A DNA stretch of 64,000 bases from positions 3,537,001 to 3,601,000 of the forward strand of contig NC_010505.1 of the NCBI RefSeq assembly GCF_000019725.1, written 5' to 3'. Numbering within the stretch: position 1 is the first letter of the stretch; each line of letters starts with the position of its first letter. This document shows positions 9,201 through 17,222 of the stretch, piece by piece. This stretch comes from Methylobacterium radiotolerans JCM 2831. Lineage in GTDB: Bacteria > Pseudomonadota > Alphaproteobacteria > Rhizobiales > Beijerinckiaceae. A program made the position numbers and the translations under genes. The notes under the pieces were generated by a model. That model saw only the letters and a program-made list of their open reading frames with translations, was not told the origin of the DNA and made no database searches.

Positions 9201-9388
9201 GTCTGGATCGTGACGGTCGGCGGCGCGAATTCCGGGAACACGTCGTAGCGCGCCCCCGCGAGGGCGTAGAGGCCGAAGACCAGGACCGCGCAGGCCAGCG
9301 CCAGCACCACCTTGGGCAACCGGACGGCGAAGCCGACGAGGGCCGCCTGCGGACCGCCGCGGCCGGCGGCAGCGGGGGGCTCAGTCAT
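6221..9388 (-). CDS. RND efflux permease, heavy-metal (CzcA/CusA) type
   Basis: A 1,055-residue inner-membrane proton antiporter, full length for the heavy-metal RND family. The first membrane helix is at about residues 25-45, followed by the large periplasmic porter domain. The proton-relay segment of the fourth helix reads AIGEVVDDAVIGVENV (410-425), with Asp416/417 and Glu423 at the positions conserved in CusA. The porter part has HMILHMVAIPGTS near residue 575, where CusA has substrate methionines, but the metal cannot be named. It overlaps the adaptor gene by 8 bases. No outer-membrane channel gene or metal regulator is adjacent, so the third component must be encoded elsewhere. Organic substrates cannot be excluded. 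Confidence 0.88.
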   Translation of the reverse strand: MTEPPAAAGRGGPQAALVGFAVRLPKVVLALACAVLVFGLYALAGARYDVFPEFAPPTVTIQTEAPGLDSEQVEVLVTQPVEVAVGGLPGLETLRSTSIQGLSVITAAFQPGSDVDRIRQRVNERLAALAGRMPDGVAAPAMTPLTSSTLTVLLVGLTSETRDAMDLRQVAEWTVRRRLQGVPGIAQVSLYGGGVRALQVQVRPDDLIRFQIGLNDVLAAARKGTGVRGAGFVDTPNQRVLLRTEGQSLTPEALGQIVLHNDGGASVVLSDVATVTAAPEPAISAALVDGKPGVLLMVGAQAGVDTRAVTARLEAALDELRPVLKREGVSVRADLFRPANFVDVATGNVIQALALGGVLVVVVLLVFLADWRAALISATAIPLSLIAAALALQAWGESLNTMTLGGLALAIGEVVDDAVIGVENVSRRLREARGGRRGLPRVVLAAMLEVRTSVAYATLAVILMFLPVLALTGVAGRLFGPLAFAYIVAVVASLLVALTVTPALALLLLGGRLARDTGAAPPDPPVVRWSRAAYLRLLAGIGRVPRIAMAGALLVTLAGAAILPTLGAVFLPDLKEGHMILHMVAIPGTSLQESQRLGTLITGDLKDISGVRAVAAQIGRAEAAEDTAGPHYSEIHIDLEPGLDGAAQRRVEAAIRQLIAGFPGAAFSLKTFLTERIEETVSGFTAPVVVNVVGSDLDRIEAAARSVAQELSEVKGARDVQQASPAGLPQVTVALRPVDLRHWGLDPVEVLEAVRTAYQGDTVGQTYRGNAVFNVLVILDARVRDRLSAVGDLPLRAPGGRYVRLSQVADVYESAGRYQVQHLGAQRVQAVTANVADRDVAGFVAAAKRKIAREVRLPEGVYVTFSGAAEAQAAARRDLLVHAGMAGFGIVVLLAIVTGSAANLLLVLVNLPFAFVGGVAAAALTGGVLSLGSIVGFVTLSGISLRNSVMMIAHYEQMVTRDGRPWDAATAAEGAADRMVPILMTSLVTGLGLLPLALGAGEPGREIEGPMALVILGGLVTSTVLNLLILPVMALRYARFRHQDPADLELTAVGS

Positions 9389-10490
9389 CGTCGTCGCCCA
9401 CGACGCGGATGCGGCTCTTCATCTCCTCCGAGAGCAGGGCCTGCGCGCCCCGCAGCACGATCTCGCTGCCGTCCGGCAGATCCTCGACCACGAAGGCATC
9501 GGCCGCCATCGGGGCGTCCGGCCGCACCGGATGGCGCACGAAGGCGCCGTCGCCGGCCCCGCGATACACCCAGGTCCCGCCCTCCCCGTGGACGACGGCG
9601 TCCTCCGGCACGAGCACGCCCTTCACCGCCCGCGGCGCCGCCAGGAACGCCATCGTGCTGGTCCCGGGCAGGAGGCCGCTGTCGCCGGAGACGAGGTAGA
9701 AGAAGCTCTGCCCCTGGATCCGCGGATCGGTCCGCGTCGCCGGCGAGACCAGTCGCAGGGCGACTCGCTCGCTCTGCGGTGGCACCTCGGCGAAAGCGGC
9801 CCGCGGCGCCTCCGGCAGAGTCTCCCCCGGTGGCAGCGTCACCTGCACGAGGAAGTCGGTCCGCTCGATCAGGCGCGTCACCAGGGGCGACCGCTCGATG
9901 ATCGCCTTGCCGAGCACAGGGCCCCATTCCTGGCGCGCCGTCGCCGCGAGGGTGCGCACCTGCGACTCCGCCGCGGTGACCGACGCCTGATCGGTCAGGA
10001 GCGTGCCCTCGGCGGTCTCGATCTGCGCCACCGCCACCACCCCGGCCCCGAGAGTCCGCGCGCGGCGGGCGGCGCTGGCCGAGACCTCGACCCGGGCGCG
10101 GGCCGTCTGGAGCGCCGCCACGGCGCCCGCGTAGCTGTTGGTCAGTTCGGTGATGCGGGCGAGATCGAGGACGCTGCCGTAGGCGGTCAATTCCTGTCGG
10201 TGAAGGATGGCGGGTCGCGCCTCGGCGACGAGACCGATCCGCGTGCGCTCGGCCGGCGTCAGCCGGACCAGGGTCCGGCCGTCCTCGATGGCGGTGCGCG
10301 GCGCCGGCAGCTGCGCGGCCGTGGACGTATCGTCCCGCCGTGCGGGGATCAGCGCCGCGACGCGCGCCCGCACCTCCGCGACCAGCGGGCCGGCATCGGC
10401 GCGAAGGCGTTCGCCCGTCGGCGTGACAGCGAGACCGGCCGCGGCCAGCAGGATCCCTCCGATGAGCAGCAGCGCCCGGCGACCACTCAC
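9381..10490 (-). CDS. RND periplasmic adaptor (membrane fusion) subunit, atypical
   Basis: A 369-residue adaptor protein. It begins with an N-terminal membrane anchor (residues 5-25), has an alpha-helical hairpin rich in Ala, Arg and Gln at about 115-185, and beta-barrel segments after 200 including LVPEDAVVHGEGGTWVYR. It starts at GTG with a strong GGGGGAGGA site and overlaps the pump gene, so the pair is one operon. The usual lipoyl half-motifs flanking the hairpin are hard to find: the chain goes almost directly from LTAYGSVLDL into helices. The acidic end GDDDD is also unusual. Its role is to link the pump to an outer-membrane channel. Confidence 0.8.
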   Translation of the reverse strand: MSGRRALLLIGGILLAAAGLAVTPTGERLRADAGPLVAEVRARVAALIPARRDDTSTAAQLPAPRTAIEDGRTLVRLTPAERTRIGLVAEARPAILHRQELTAYGSVLDLARITELTNSYAGAVAALQTARARVEVSASAARRARTLGAGVVAVAQIETAEGTLLTDQASVTAAESQVRTLAATARQEWGPVLGKAIIERSPLVTRLIERTDFLVQVTLPPGETLPEAPRAAFAEVPPQSERVALRLVSPATRTDPRIQGQSFFYLVSGDSGLLPGTSTMAFLAAPRAVKGVLVPEDAVVHGEGGTWVYRGAGDGAFVRHPVRPDAPMAADAFVVEDLPDGSEIVLRGAQALLSEEMKSRIRVVGDDDD

Positions 10491-10621
10491 GTCGCGATCC
10501 TCCCCCTGGCCTGATTGCCGAATCTACCCGGTTTCGGTGCCGAATACACCCGAATGCGGCCGACTCAAACCGTCAGGCGGGAGTCTGGCTGTGGGTTTGT
10601 CCGGAGCGCGGGCAGGCACGC

Positions 10622-10655
10622 GAGAGCCCGCCTCGACGGTGCGAGGCGGGCTCTC
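10622..10655 (-). terminator. Terminator of the repeat-protein gene
   Basis: A perfect 14-base stem, GAGAGCCCGCCTCG paired with CGAGGCGGGCTCTC, with a six-base loop, starts 27 bases past the stop codon at 10682. There is no long T-run, as is usual in such GC-rich DNA. Confidence 0.75.
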
Positions 10656-10681
10656 AACGTGCCGGGAAAGGTCGGGTCAGA

Positions 10682-11080
10682 TCAGCAATCGTCGCCGGAT
10701 ACCGGGGCAGTCTGCCGATCGGCGGCGGCCTTGTTCATGGCACCGACCGTGCCGGGGGAAGCCGGCTGCTGACCACCGGCCAGATTCGCGGCGGCCGGGT
10801 CGGTCGAATTCGACTTGGAGCCGGCGTCGGTCTGAGCCTGACGATCGGCCGTCTGCGTGGCGCCCGCGTTGTTCATGGCGCCGACGGTGCCCGGCGAGGC
10901 CGGCTGGTTGCCGCCAGCGAGGTTCTTGCTCGACTTGTCGACGTCGGAGCTCTTGGGATTCGAAGCCTGCTGATCGGGGGTCTTCGACTTTGTGGTTCCG
11001 GTGTTGCACGGCGCCGCGAGGGCGGGACCGGCAATCAGGGCCAGAAGCGCAACCGCGCCGGACAGACGAGAGACCTTCAT
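10682..11080 (-). CDS. Secreted protein with two SPGTVGAMN repeats
   Basis: A 132-residue exported protein. ATG at 11080 has a perfect GGAGGAG site. Residues 1-23 are a signal peptide (hydrophobic core VALLALIAGPALA). The mature chain is hydrophilic and looks disordered, rich in Ser, Gln, Asp, Ala and Asn. It contains two near-identical 18-residue units, NLAGGNQPASPGTVGAMN (53-70) and NLAGGQQPASPGTVGAMN (99-116), differing at one position. The only cysteines are near the mature N-terminus (Cys25) and at the last residue (Cys132), which could form a disulphide. Similar SPGTVGAMN proteins occur, from memory, in Hyphomicrobiales with annotations linked to exopolysaccharide, which would suit the adjacent locus. 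The function is not known to me. Confidence 0.8.
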   Translation of the reverse strand: MKVSRLSGAVALLALIAGPALAAPCNTGTTKSKTPDQQASNPKSSDVDKSSKNLAGGNQPASPGTVGAMNNAGATQTADRQAQTDAGSKSNSTDPAAANLAGGQQPASPGTVGAMNKAAADRQTAPVSGDDC

Positions 11081-11502
11081 CAAACGCTCCTCCAGGATTT
11101 ATCGAACTGCCAAATGCCTAATCGTCCCAAGAGTTCCGCCACGATTCCCAAGTTCCGCGAAATGCTGCCCGCCGATCGCGCTATTGCGGAGCGTCGGACA
11201 AGCTTGAATCGTATGAAAAGAGACAATACCCGCAGCGGCACGGTCGATTCGACGTCGCGGCTGCGACCACGGACTGCGGCATCTTATCCCGCCACGGCGG
11301 TCGCTTCGGCAGCGTGTCCCGTCGCGGCCTTCCGGGCCCGCGCCCTCCGCGAGCCGCCGCTACCTCGTTTGGTCGAGTTCTGAGTTCGGAATGCCCGGAC
11401 TAGCGTCGACTCGCGAGGGGGCGTGTCCGCGGCAGCCCCGAGCGGTGTCCGACCGCAGGGCGGACGGGACACTGCCTCACCCCGGGCGTCCGAGATCGAG
11501 CG
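11081..11502. other. Intergenic region before the polysaccharide locus
   Basis: A 422-base divergent gap. The first 170 bases are less GC-rich and should carry the promoter of the repeat-protein gene. On the reverse strand GGAAC-N16-CATT (start about 11135) is one mismatch from the EcfG pattern. I found no gene in it. Confidence 0.45.
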
Positions 11503-12840
11503 ATGGCGTTTCCACGAGACTTGGCGAGCCTTGGACCGGGCCATGCGAGCGGCCTCGCGTGGTCGCCGCTCGGGCCGTACGGGCCGGATCACCGTTGGGC
11601 GGGTGCCGGGGGCGCGGGTGAAGGCGTCGACGCAATGCCCCGGCTCGGCGTGGCCGCCGCGGCGTGGATCGTCCTGTTCCTCTTCGCGCCGGTGGTCGGC
11701 GAGCAGATCAAGCTGCCGGGCGTCGACAAGGCCGTCTGGATCGGCACCGACCTGATCGCCTTCGCGTTCCTGGTCCTGCGCCGCGACCTCGTCGCCACCC
11801 TGTTCGGCAGCCGCCTGCTGCTGCTCAGCTGGCCGCTCCTCGCGATCGCGTCGGCCCTCTGGTCCCTGACGCCCGGCCTCTCCGCCTATCACGGACTCCA
11901 GCTGCTCGCGACGATCGTGGCCGGCATCACCCTGCGGACGACCATGGGTCTGTCCCGCCTGGTCAGGATCGTCTTCTTGGGCCTGCTGGCCGGGCAGCTT
12001 CTGTCGGCCTTCCTCACGGTGGCGGCGCCGGCCCTGACGCGCGGGACCGACGGCAACTGGGCCGGGATCTACTCGCACAAGAACGTCCTCGGTTCCCTGT
12101 CGAGCCTTCAGATCCTCTGCGCGGCCTGCCTCTTCCTGCAGGGATGGAACCGTCTCCTGACCGCGTTCGGCTTCTGTCTCGCCCTGGCGCTCCTCCTGGC
12201 GACGCACTCGGCCACGGCCCTGGTGGCGGCCACCGCGGGGCTGATGCCGCTCGCCGCGATCTTCGCGTGGCGGCAGGGCAAGCACGTGACCGGCTTCTGC
12301 CTCGGCATCGCCATCGCCCTGGCGGGTGTCGGGATCCTCGTCGCCGCCGCGCGCGGGGCCGACATCTCGGCGAGCCTTCTGTCCGATCTCGGCAAGGACA
12401 CCACGCTGACCGGCCGAACCGTCCTCTGGCAGTTCGGCCTCGACCAGTTCTGGCGCGAGCCGCTCATCGGCATCGGCTACAAAGCCTATTGGGAGAGCCC
12501 GGTCACCACGGCCGCCTACCTGCACTTCGTCATGAAGCAGAAGCTGTGGTTCTTCCACAACAACTTCATCGACACGGCCGTGGCGTTCGGGATCGTCGGC
12601 GTGATCCTCTTCACGGTCGCGCTGCTCGACACCGCACGCCGGGTGATCGCCGATTTCGCGCGCTCCTCCGGCTACGTCGAGGCTTGGCCGATCCTGTTCA
12701 TGAGCCAGCTCTTCGTCCTGGTGTGTTTCGAGTGCCCGCTCTTCGTCAATCACGGTCTCCACCAGCTCCTCCTCGCGGCGATCCTGCCGGTGGTGCGGTC
12801 GCCGACCATCGACGGGAGCGAACCGATCGCCCGCGACTGA
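11503..12840 (+). CDS. O-antigen ligase / polymerase-like membrane protein
   Basis: A 445-residue polytopic inner-membrane protein with about ten to eleven hydrophobic helices. It has the hallmarks of the Wzy_C (O-antigen ligase, ExoQ) family: GIYSHKNVLG at 188-197 in the central part and LTGRTVLWQFGLDQFWREP leading the large periplasmic loop. Such proteins join or polymerise undecaprenyl-linked glycans in the periplasm. The start could be ATG 11503 or ATG 11635; the first 44 residues are glycine/proline-rich and not family-like, so 11635 is quite possible. It opens a polysaccharide gene group with GT25, GT2 and flippase genes downstream. Confidence 0.8.
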   Translation: MAFPRDLASLGPGHASGLAWSPLGPYGPDHRWAGAGGAGEGVDAMPRLGVAAAAWIVLFLFAPVVGEQIKLPGVDKAVWIGTDLIAFAFLVLRRDLVATLFGSRLLLLSWPLLAIASALWSLTPGLSAYHGLQLLATIVAGITLRTTMGLSRLVRIVFLGLLAGQLLSAFLTVAAPALTRGTDGNWAGIYSHKNVLGSLSSLQILCAACLFLQGWNRLLTAFGFCLALALLLATHSATALVAATAGLMPLAAIFAWRQGKHVTGFCLGIAIALAGVGILVAAARGADISASLLSDLGKDTTLTGRTVLWQFGLDQFWREPLIGIGYKAYWESPVTTAAYLHFVMKQKLWFFHNNFIDTAVAFGIVGVILFTVALLDTARRVIADFARSSGYVEAWPILFMSQLFVLVCFECPLFVNHGLHQLLLAAILPVVRSPTIDGSEPIARD

Positions 12841-12996
12841 CCCGCCAGCCCTGAGCGGCGCCCGACCCGCGGCGGGGACCCGAACGGCCGGCGGCGAAGG
12901 TCTCGATCGGGGTCCAAGGTCCTGATCGGGAAGAATCACGGCCGCCGAACGCGGTCGCCGGGGCCGGCCGGACAGGCCCCATCAGAGGTGACGACG

Positions 12997-13749
12997 ATGT
13001 ACTGCTTCGGGATCTCCCTGCCCCGGTTCCGCGAACGGCACGCCTATCTGACCCGGCACCTCGCCGCCGTTTGGGGGCGGCACTGCGAGATCACAGGCTA
13101 CGAAGGCCCGGTCCCGGATCCGAACGCCCCGTTCCAGCCCGACCTGACCGCCGGTCAGATCGGGTGCGCGCTGTCCCACATGAGCGCCTACGAGCGGATG
13201 ATCGCGCTCGACCTGCCCCACGCCCTCATCGTCGAGGATGACGTCGTCCTGCCGCCGCAGATCCATCAGATCGTGGCCGGCATCGAGGCCGCCTTGCGGC
13301 CCGGCGACGTCGTCCTGCTCTTCAACTGGGCCGAGACGGTCGGCGCGTTCAGCTCGGTCGGCGCCGTGACCGTCGGCGAGCACCGGCTGTGCCTGCCCAT
13401 GGACATGAGCAGCCTCGGCACGGCCGCGGCCTACGTCATCACCCGGGCGGCGGCCGAGGGGATCCTGCGCGCGAACCGACCGGTCGCGGTGACGTCGGAC
13501 AACTGGAGCTACTTCTTCGAGCGCGGCGCCCTGACACGCGGTCGCGCGCTCGTCCCGAACGCCGTCTCCCGGCAGCCCTTCGAGTCGACCATCTTCACGT
13601 CCCGCTCCAGGATCGCGGCCTTCCTGAAGGGCAGCGCCCTCCTCAGGCCCCTGTTCACCGCGCGGCGACGGATCCTGGCGGCGCGCCTCGCCGCCAAGAT
13701 GACGTTCGTCGACGAGACCTCCCCCCTGGCGGGACAGGCGCCGCGCTGA
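12997..13749 (+). CDS. Glycosyltransferase family 25
   Basis: A 250-residue cytoplasmic enzyme of the LPS-biosynthesis GT25 family. AGQIGCALSHMSAYERM at about 50-66 is the family's most conserved segment, and ALIVEDDVVL at about 72-81 carries the acidic metal/nucleotide-sugar site. GTAAAYVITRAAAEGIL is also family-like. The start ATG at 12997 follows AGAGGTG at good spacing; a GTG nine bases upstream is possible. The members transfer galactose or other sugars to lipopolysaccharide; the donor cannot be read from the sequence. It sits between the ligase-like gene and the HTTM-like gene on the same strand. Confidence 0.82.
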   Translation: MYCFGISLPRFRERHAYLTRHLAAVWGRHCEITGYEGPVPDPNAPFQPDLTAGQIGCALSHMSAYERMIALDLPHALIVEDDVVLPPQIHQIVAGIEAALRPGDVVLLFNWAETVGAFSSVGAVTVGEHRLCLPMDMSSLGTAAAYVITRAAAEGILRANRPVAVTSDNWSYFFERGALTRGRALVPNAVSRQPFESTIFTSRSRIAAFLKGSALLRPLFTARRRILAARLAAKMTFVDETSPLAGQAPR

Positions 13750-13981
13750 CGCGCGTCCCGCTCCGCGGTGCGGCCGCGGGTGCCTGGACTTCAGACGGCC
13801 GGGATGACCGAAAGGCGTAGGGGCGATCCCCCTCTTTGCGGCTCCTCACACCCTCGTGAAATGCCAAGCTCCCCGGCGAGGCAGGAGCCCGCGGCGGCAG
13901 GACTCGTCCGCGGCGGGCCCTCCTCGAGACGCCCGCATGACGGAGGGACCCGTTCGGCCGCTGGCCGCCCCGTCGTCGCGG

Positions 13982-14013
13982 GCCCTTGAGGATGAGGTCG
14001 TCGCCTCAAGGGC
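13982..14013 (+). promoter_or_regulatory. Inverted repeat upstream of the HTTM-like gene
   Basis: A perfect 10-base inverted repeat, GCCCTTGAGG and CCTCAAGGGC, with a 12-base spacer, ends 33 bases before the ATG at 14046. It could be a leader hairpin, a terminator of the preceding GT25 transcript, or an operator. Confidence 0.5.
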
Positions 14014-14045
14014 GGCGGTCGCACCAGCGCGGCGGAAGACAGACG

Positions 14046-15725
14046 ATGAGCAGCTCGCTCCCGATCACCGGCACGGACAAGTCCCTCGACTCGGCCCTGA
14101 GACGCCTCGTCCGGCCGGTGGCGGACCGGGCGCGCTATTACCTGATCCTGGTCGCGCAGATCGGCGGCCTGCTGGCCCTGCTCAAGATCTCGCACGGCGT
14201 CACGGCGATCAACAATTACTACGGGGTGGTGCTCCCTGTGGCGCTGGCCCTCGCGATGACGCGGGTGCGCTTCGCCGCCGCCGATCTCGCCGCGGTCCGG
14301 CTGCTGCAGATGATCGGCGCGATCGCGGGCGGGTACGCGCTGATCCACTATCCGCTCTTCCCCATCGTCCTCCCGGGTGCCAAGGCGACCGTCGCCGTCG
14401 GCGCCATCGCGGTGCTCTGGGTCGCGGCCGTGGCCGGGGGTGTACTCTGCCTGCGCTGGCCCTCCCTCGCCCTGATCAGCGCCACCTATCTGGTCTGGAG
14501 CAAGCAGGCGGTCATCCGGGTCACCGGCCTCTGGCACGGCCACATCATCGACGTGCTGCCGCTGGCGGAGGTGAGCTTCTGCCTCGTCGCCGGCCTCCTG
14601 GTGGCCCACATGACCGCGCGGATCCGCGACTGGCCCGGCCTGGGCGCCTTGGCGCGGGCGGACGTCGCGGCGGCCAGCACGATGTTCTCGAAGGTGCTGA
14701 TCGCGGCGGCGATCAGCATCCACCTCGGCAACTACTATTCCTCGTTCCTCGCCAAGGTCACGCTCGACGAGGGCCCGCTCTCCTGGCTGCTCAACAACGA
14801 TCCCGGCAAGATCTTCGTCGTCGGCCTCGACAACAATCACGTCCCCTACGCGGGCTGGCCCGTGCTGGTGGAGGCGATGCGGATGATCCTGAGCCATTCG
14901 AGCGCGCTGACGAACACGCTCATCCTGTTCGGGCAGGGTATCGCCCTGGTGGGGATCCTGATGCCGCGCCGCTGGCTGCTGCTGCTCCTGCTCGGCTTCG
15001 ACGTGATGCACCTGTCGATCATCGTGCTCATGGGCGCCAACTTCGCCCCCTGGATCATGCTGAACCTCGCCATCGCTGCCGTCGTCGTCAGCCGGCACTA
15101 CGAGCGCCCGCCGGTCTCGGTCGGGATCCTGTCGGTGCTGTTCATCCTGACCGGCAACACCTTCATGACCCAGGCCTGGCTCGGCTGGTACGACACCTTG
15201 GCCAACAACAAGATGTACTTCGAGGCGATCGACCGGAACGGCCAGCGGCACTACGTGCCGACCAACTTCTTCACCTTCTACTCCTACCCGTTCGCCCACA
15301 TGGCCTACGGCGCGCCCGACGCCGCGCACGCCTTCGCCCTCGACAATCCGAACGGCGGGACTCAGGTGTTCCGCAAGGTCACGGCCTCGACGGCCTGCGA
15401 CGTGCCCGTCCTGACCGCGCCGGACGGCATGGGGCAGGAATACGCGAAGACCGAGATCGATGGGCCGGCGATGGACGCCTATATCCGGGGCTACCATCGC
15501 CTCGTGAGCGCGATCCGCGACAGGACCGGCCTGTTTCCCTACGCGCTCTATCCGCACCACTTCTTCGTGCCGCTCCAGTATGCCGCCGGCTTCGACACGG
15601 TCGCCATGGCCGACATCGTCGCCTACGTGTACCGGCGCGAATCCGTCTGCTTCAGCATGCAGGACGGCGTCACCGTCCGCCGCGTGGTGTCCGAAGCCGA
15701 GCACAGGATCGATCTGACCCCATGA
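14046..15725 (+). CDS. HTTM-like polytopic membrane protein
   Basis: A 559-residue protein with roughly ten to twelve membrane helices in residues 40-390 and a soluble C-terminal part of about 170 residues. LLGFDVMHLSIIVLMGANF followed by PWIMLNLAIAAVVV resembles the His-containing helices of HTTM/vitamin-K-carboxylase-like domains. The gene overlaps by 4 bases (ATGA) a DCC-family thiol protein, a pairing often seen with HTTM proteins. ATG at 14046 is chosen because the upstream extension is arginine-rich and not conserved in character. The function is unknown; a redox or carboxylation-type modification in the membrane is a guess. The HTTM assignment rests on pattern and context. Confidence 0.6.
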   Translation: MSSSLPITGTDKSLDSALRRLVRPVADRARYYLILVAQIGGLLALLKISHGVTAINNYYGVVLPVALALAMTRVRFAAADLAAVRLLQMIGAIAGGYALIHYPLFPIVLPGAKATVAVGAIAVLWVAAVAGGVLCLRWPSLALISATYLVWSKQAVIRVTGLWHGHIIDVLPLAEVSFCLVAGLLVAHMTARIRDWPGLGALARADVAAASTMFSKVLIAAAISIHLGNYYSSFLAKVTLDEGPLSWLLNNDPGKIFVVGLDNNHVPYAGWPVLVEAMRMILSHSSALTNTLILFGQGIALVGILMPRRWLLLLLLGFDVMHLSIIVLMGANFAPWIMLNLAIAAVVVSRHYERPPVSVGILSVLFILTGNTFMTQAWLGWYDTLANNKMYFEAIDRNGQRHYVPTNFFTFYSYPFAHMAYGAPDAAHAFALDNPNGGTQVFRKVTASTACDVPVLTAPDGMGQEYAKTEIDGPAMDAYIRGYHRLVSAIRDRTGLFPYALYPHHFFVPLQYAAGFDTVAMADIVAYVYRRESVCFSMQDGVTVRRVVSEAEHRIDLTP

Positions 15726-16135
15726 CCGCCCCCTCCACCGAGGCCGCCCTGACGGTGGTCTACGACGGCGAATGTCCGTTCTGCTCGAACTACGTGCACC
15801 TCATGGCCCTGCGCCGGTCCGTGGGCACCGTCGCCCTGGTGGACGCCCGGAGCGGCGGTCCCCTGGTCGACGAGATCACCCGGCGCGGGTACGACCTCAA
15901 CGAGGGCATGGTCGTCCGTCACGGGGCGAACCTGTACTACGGCCCGGACGCGCTCGTCCTGCTGTCGCGCCTCAGCGACGACCGGGGCGTGGCCAGCCGG
16001 CTCCTCGCGCGACTCCTGCGCAGTCCCGGTCGTGCGCGGCTTCTCTACCCGGCGATGAAGCTCGGACGGCGCGTCACGCTACTGATGCTCGGCCGGACGC
16101 TCCTCGCGCAGTCCGGCGGCGCGACGACCCGCTGA
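15722..16135 (+). CDS. DCC-family (DUF393) thiol-disulfide oxidoreductase-like protein
   Basis: A 137-residue protein with the family motif YDGECPFCSNYV (14-25) giving a CPFC redox pair at Cys18/Cys21, then ALVDARSGG and GYDLNEGMVV, both typical of DUF393. No signal peptide is present. Its ATG overlaps the stop of the HTTM-like gene, so both are probably made together and may act together. The family is called oxidoreductase-like from the thioredoxin-type CxxC; substrates are generally unknown. Confidence 0.85.
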   Translation: MTAPSTEAALTVVYDGECPFCSNYVHLMALRRSVGTVALVDARSGGPLVDEITRRGYDLNEGMVVRHGANLYYGPDALVLLSRLSDDRGVASRLLARLLRSPGRARLLYPAMKLGRRVTLLMLGRTLLAQSGGATTR

Positions 16136-16154
16136 GCGGGCCACTGCACGAGCC

Positions 16155-16181
16155 GCGCTCCGGCCGTGCCCGACGGAGCGC
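16155..16181. terminator. Hairpin between convergent genes
   Basis: GCGCTCCG and CGGAGCGC pair as an 8-base stem with an 11-base loop in the gap between the DCC gene and the convergent GT2 gene. It may act in both directions; no T-run is present. Confidence 0.35.
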
Positions 16182-16187
16182 AGGGGT

Positions 16188-17114
16188 CTAGGCCCGGACG
16201 GTGGAGCGCGTCAGCAGCGTCCGCGCGCTGTGCCAGGCGAAGGCCAGGACGCCGCTCAGATTGGCGGTCACGATGGCGCGCCACGTCAGGCCGAGATGCG
16301 CGTCGAAGCGCGGGCCCCCGACCAGCTCGCGGGCGGCGTTGCGGGCGGACCAGTACAGGTGCTTGATCAGCCACGGGCTGCGGCCGATGTGCTTGGCGTA
16401 GAGCGCGCCGTTGCCGAACTGGTAGTTCCAGTGCAGTCGGTCGATCGTGCGGTGATCCCGGCGCCCGTGGAAGTGCTTGACGCTCATGTCGGGCACGTAC
16501 TCGACGGCCACGCCGGCCGCCCAGCCGCGATAGATGAAATCCGTATCCTCGGCCGCGCGGAACGTCGCTCCGGGGCCGAAGGCCGCGTCGAACCCGCCGA
16601 TCCGCTCGATGACGGCACGGCTGCAGGTCATGTTGCAACCGTGGACGAAGCCGCCGGGATGGTCAGGGTACGTCAGCCGGCTGGCCCGGGCCTCGGTCTT
16701 CGTGGTGAAGTCGATGTCCTGCGGCGATCCCAGCTCGACCCGGCCACCGCGAATGACGCTTTCCGTGTCGCCGGCATAGTGCGCGATCAGGTCTCGCAGA
16801 TACTGATCCGACACGACGCAATCGTCGTCGATGAACGCGATGATGTCTCCGGAAGAACGCGCGATCGCGGCGTTTCGAGACCCAGCAACACCCGGGCGCG
16901 ACTGCGCGAGGAGCAGAACATCGAAACGATCGGTCGACACGGCGGCCGACCAGCGCTTCAGCGCCGTATCCGTCCCGTCCCTCGACCCGTTATCTACGAC
17001 GATGATCTCGGCCTCAGCGCCCGGCGCGGCCTCGATCGCCCGCGTCATCGACCCGAGCGTTTCCAAGAGGGACGCAACGCGGTTCCGGGTACATACGATA
17101 AAGCTGACTTTCAT
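16188..17114 (-). CDS. Glycosyltransferase family 2
   Basis: A 308-residue GT-A fold enzyme. MKVSFIVCTRNR opens the nucleotide-binding half, EIIVVDNGSRDGT (36-48) follows, and IAFIDDDCVVSD (about 91-102) holds the DxD-type metal site. GGFDAAFG and FRAAEDTDFIYR are the acceptor-side segment with the ED catalytic base. A weakly hydrophobic C-terminus may lie on the membrane. It is transcribed against the rest of the polysaccharide cluster. Its 5' end runs into lower-GC DNA, and the ribosome site (GAGATAATG) is weak. The sugar specificity is unknown. Confidence 0.87.
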   Translation of the reverse strand: MKVSFIVCTRNRVASLLETLGSMTRAIEAAPGAEAEIIVVDNGSRDGTDTALKRWSAAVSTDRFDVLLLAQSRPGVAGSRNAAIARSSGDIIAFIDDDCVVSDQYLRDLIAHYAGDTESVIRGGRVELGSPQDIDFTTKTEARASRLTYPDHPGGFVHGCNMTCSRAVIERIGGFDAAFGPGATFRAAEDTDFIYRGWAAGVAVEYVPDMSVKHFHGRRDHRTIDRLHWNYQFGNGALYAKHIGRSPWLIKHLYWSARNAARELVGGPRFDAHLGLTWRAIVTANLSGVLAFAWHSARTLLTRSTVRA

Positions 17115-17222
17115 TTGGCATTATCTCAAAAATACTGCCAGGACCGGGAACTTATAAAACAAGCTTCAGACAAGGTATAGTAATATCATTGCACTCCATT
17201 GATCCGTGCGCCGTAGGGCGGG

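Noticed and set aside
13791..15704. 637-residue open frame opposite the HTTM-like gene
   Set aside because: Low-complexity composition (Asp, Arg, Gly, His) typical of an antisense frame; the plus strand has coherent membrane helices.
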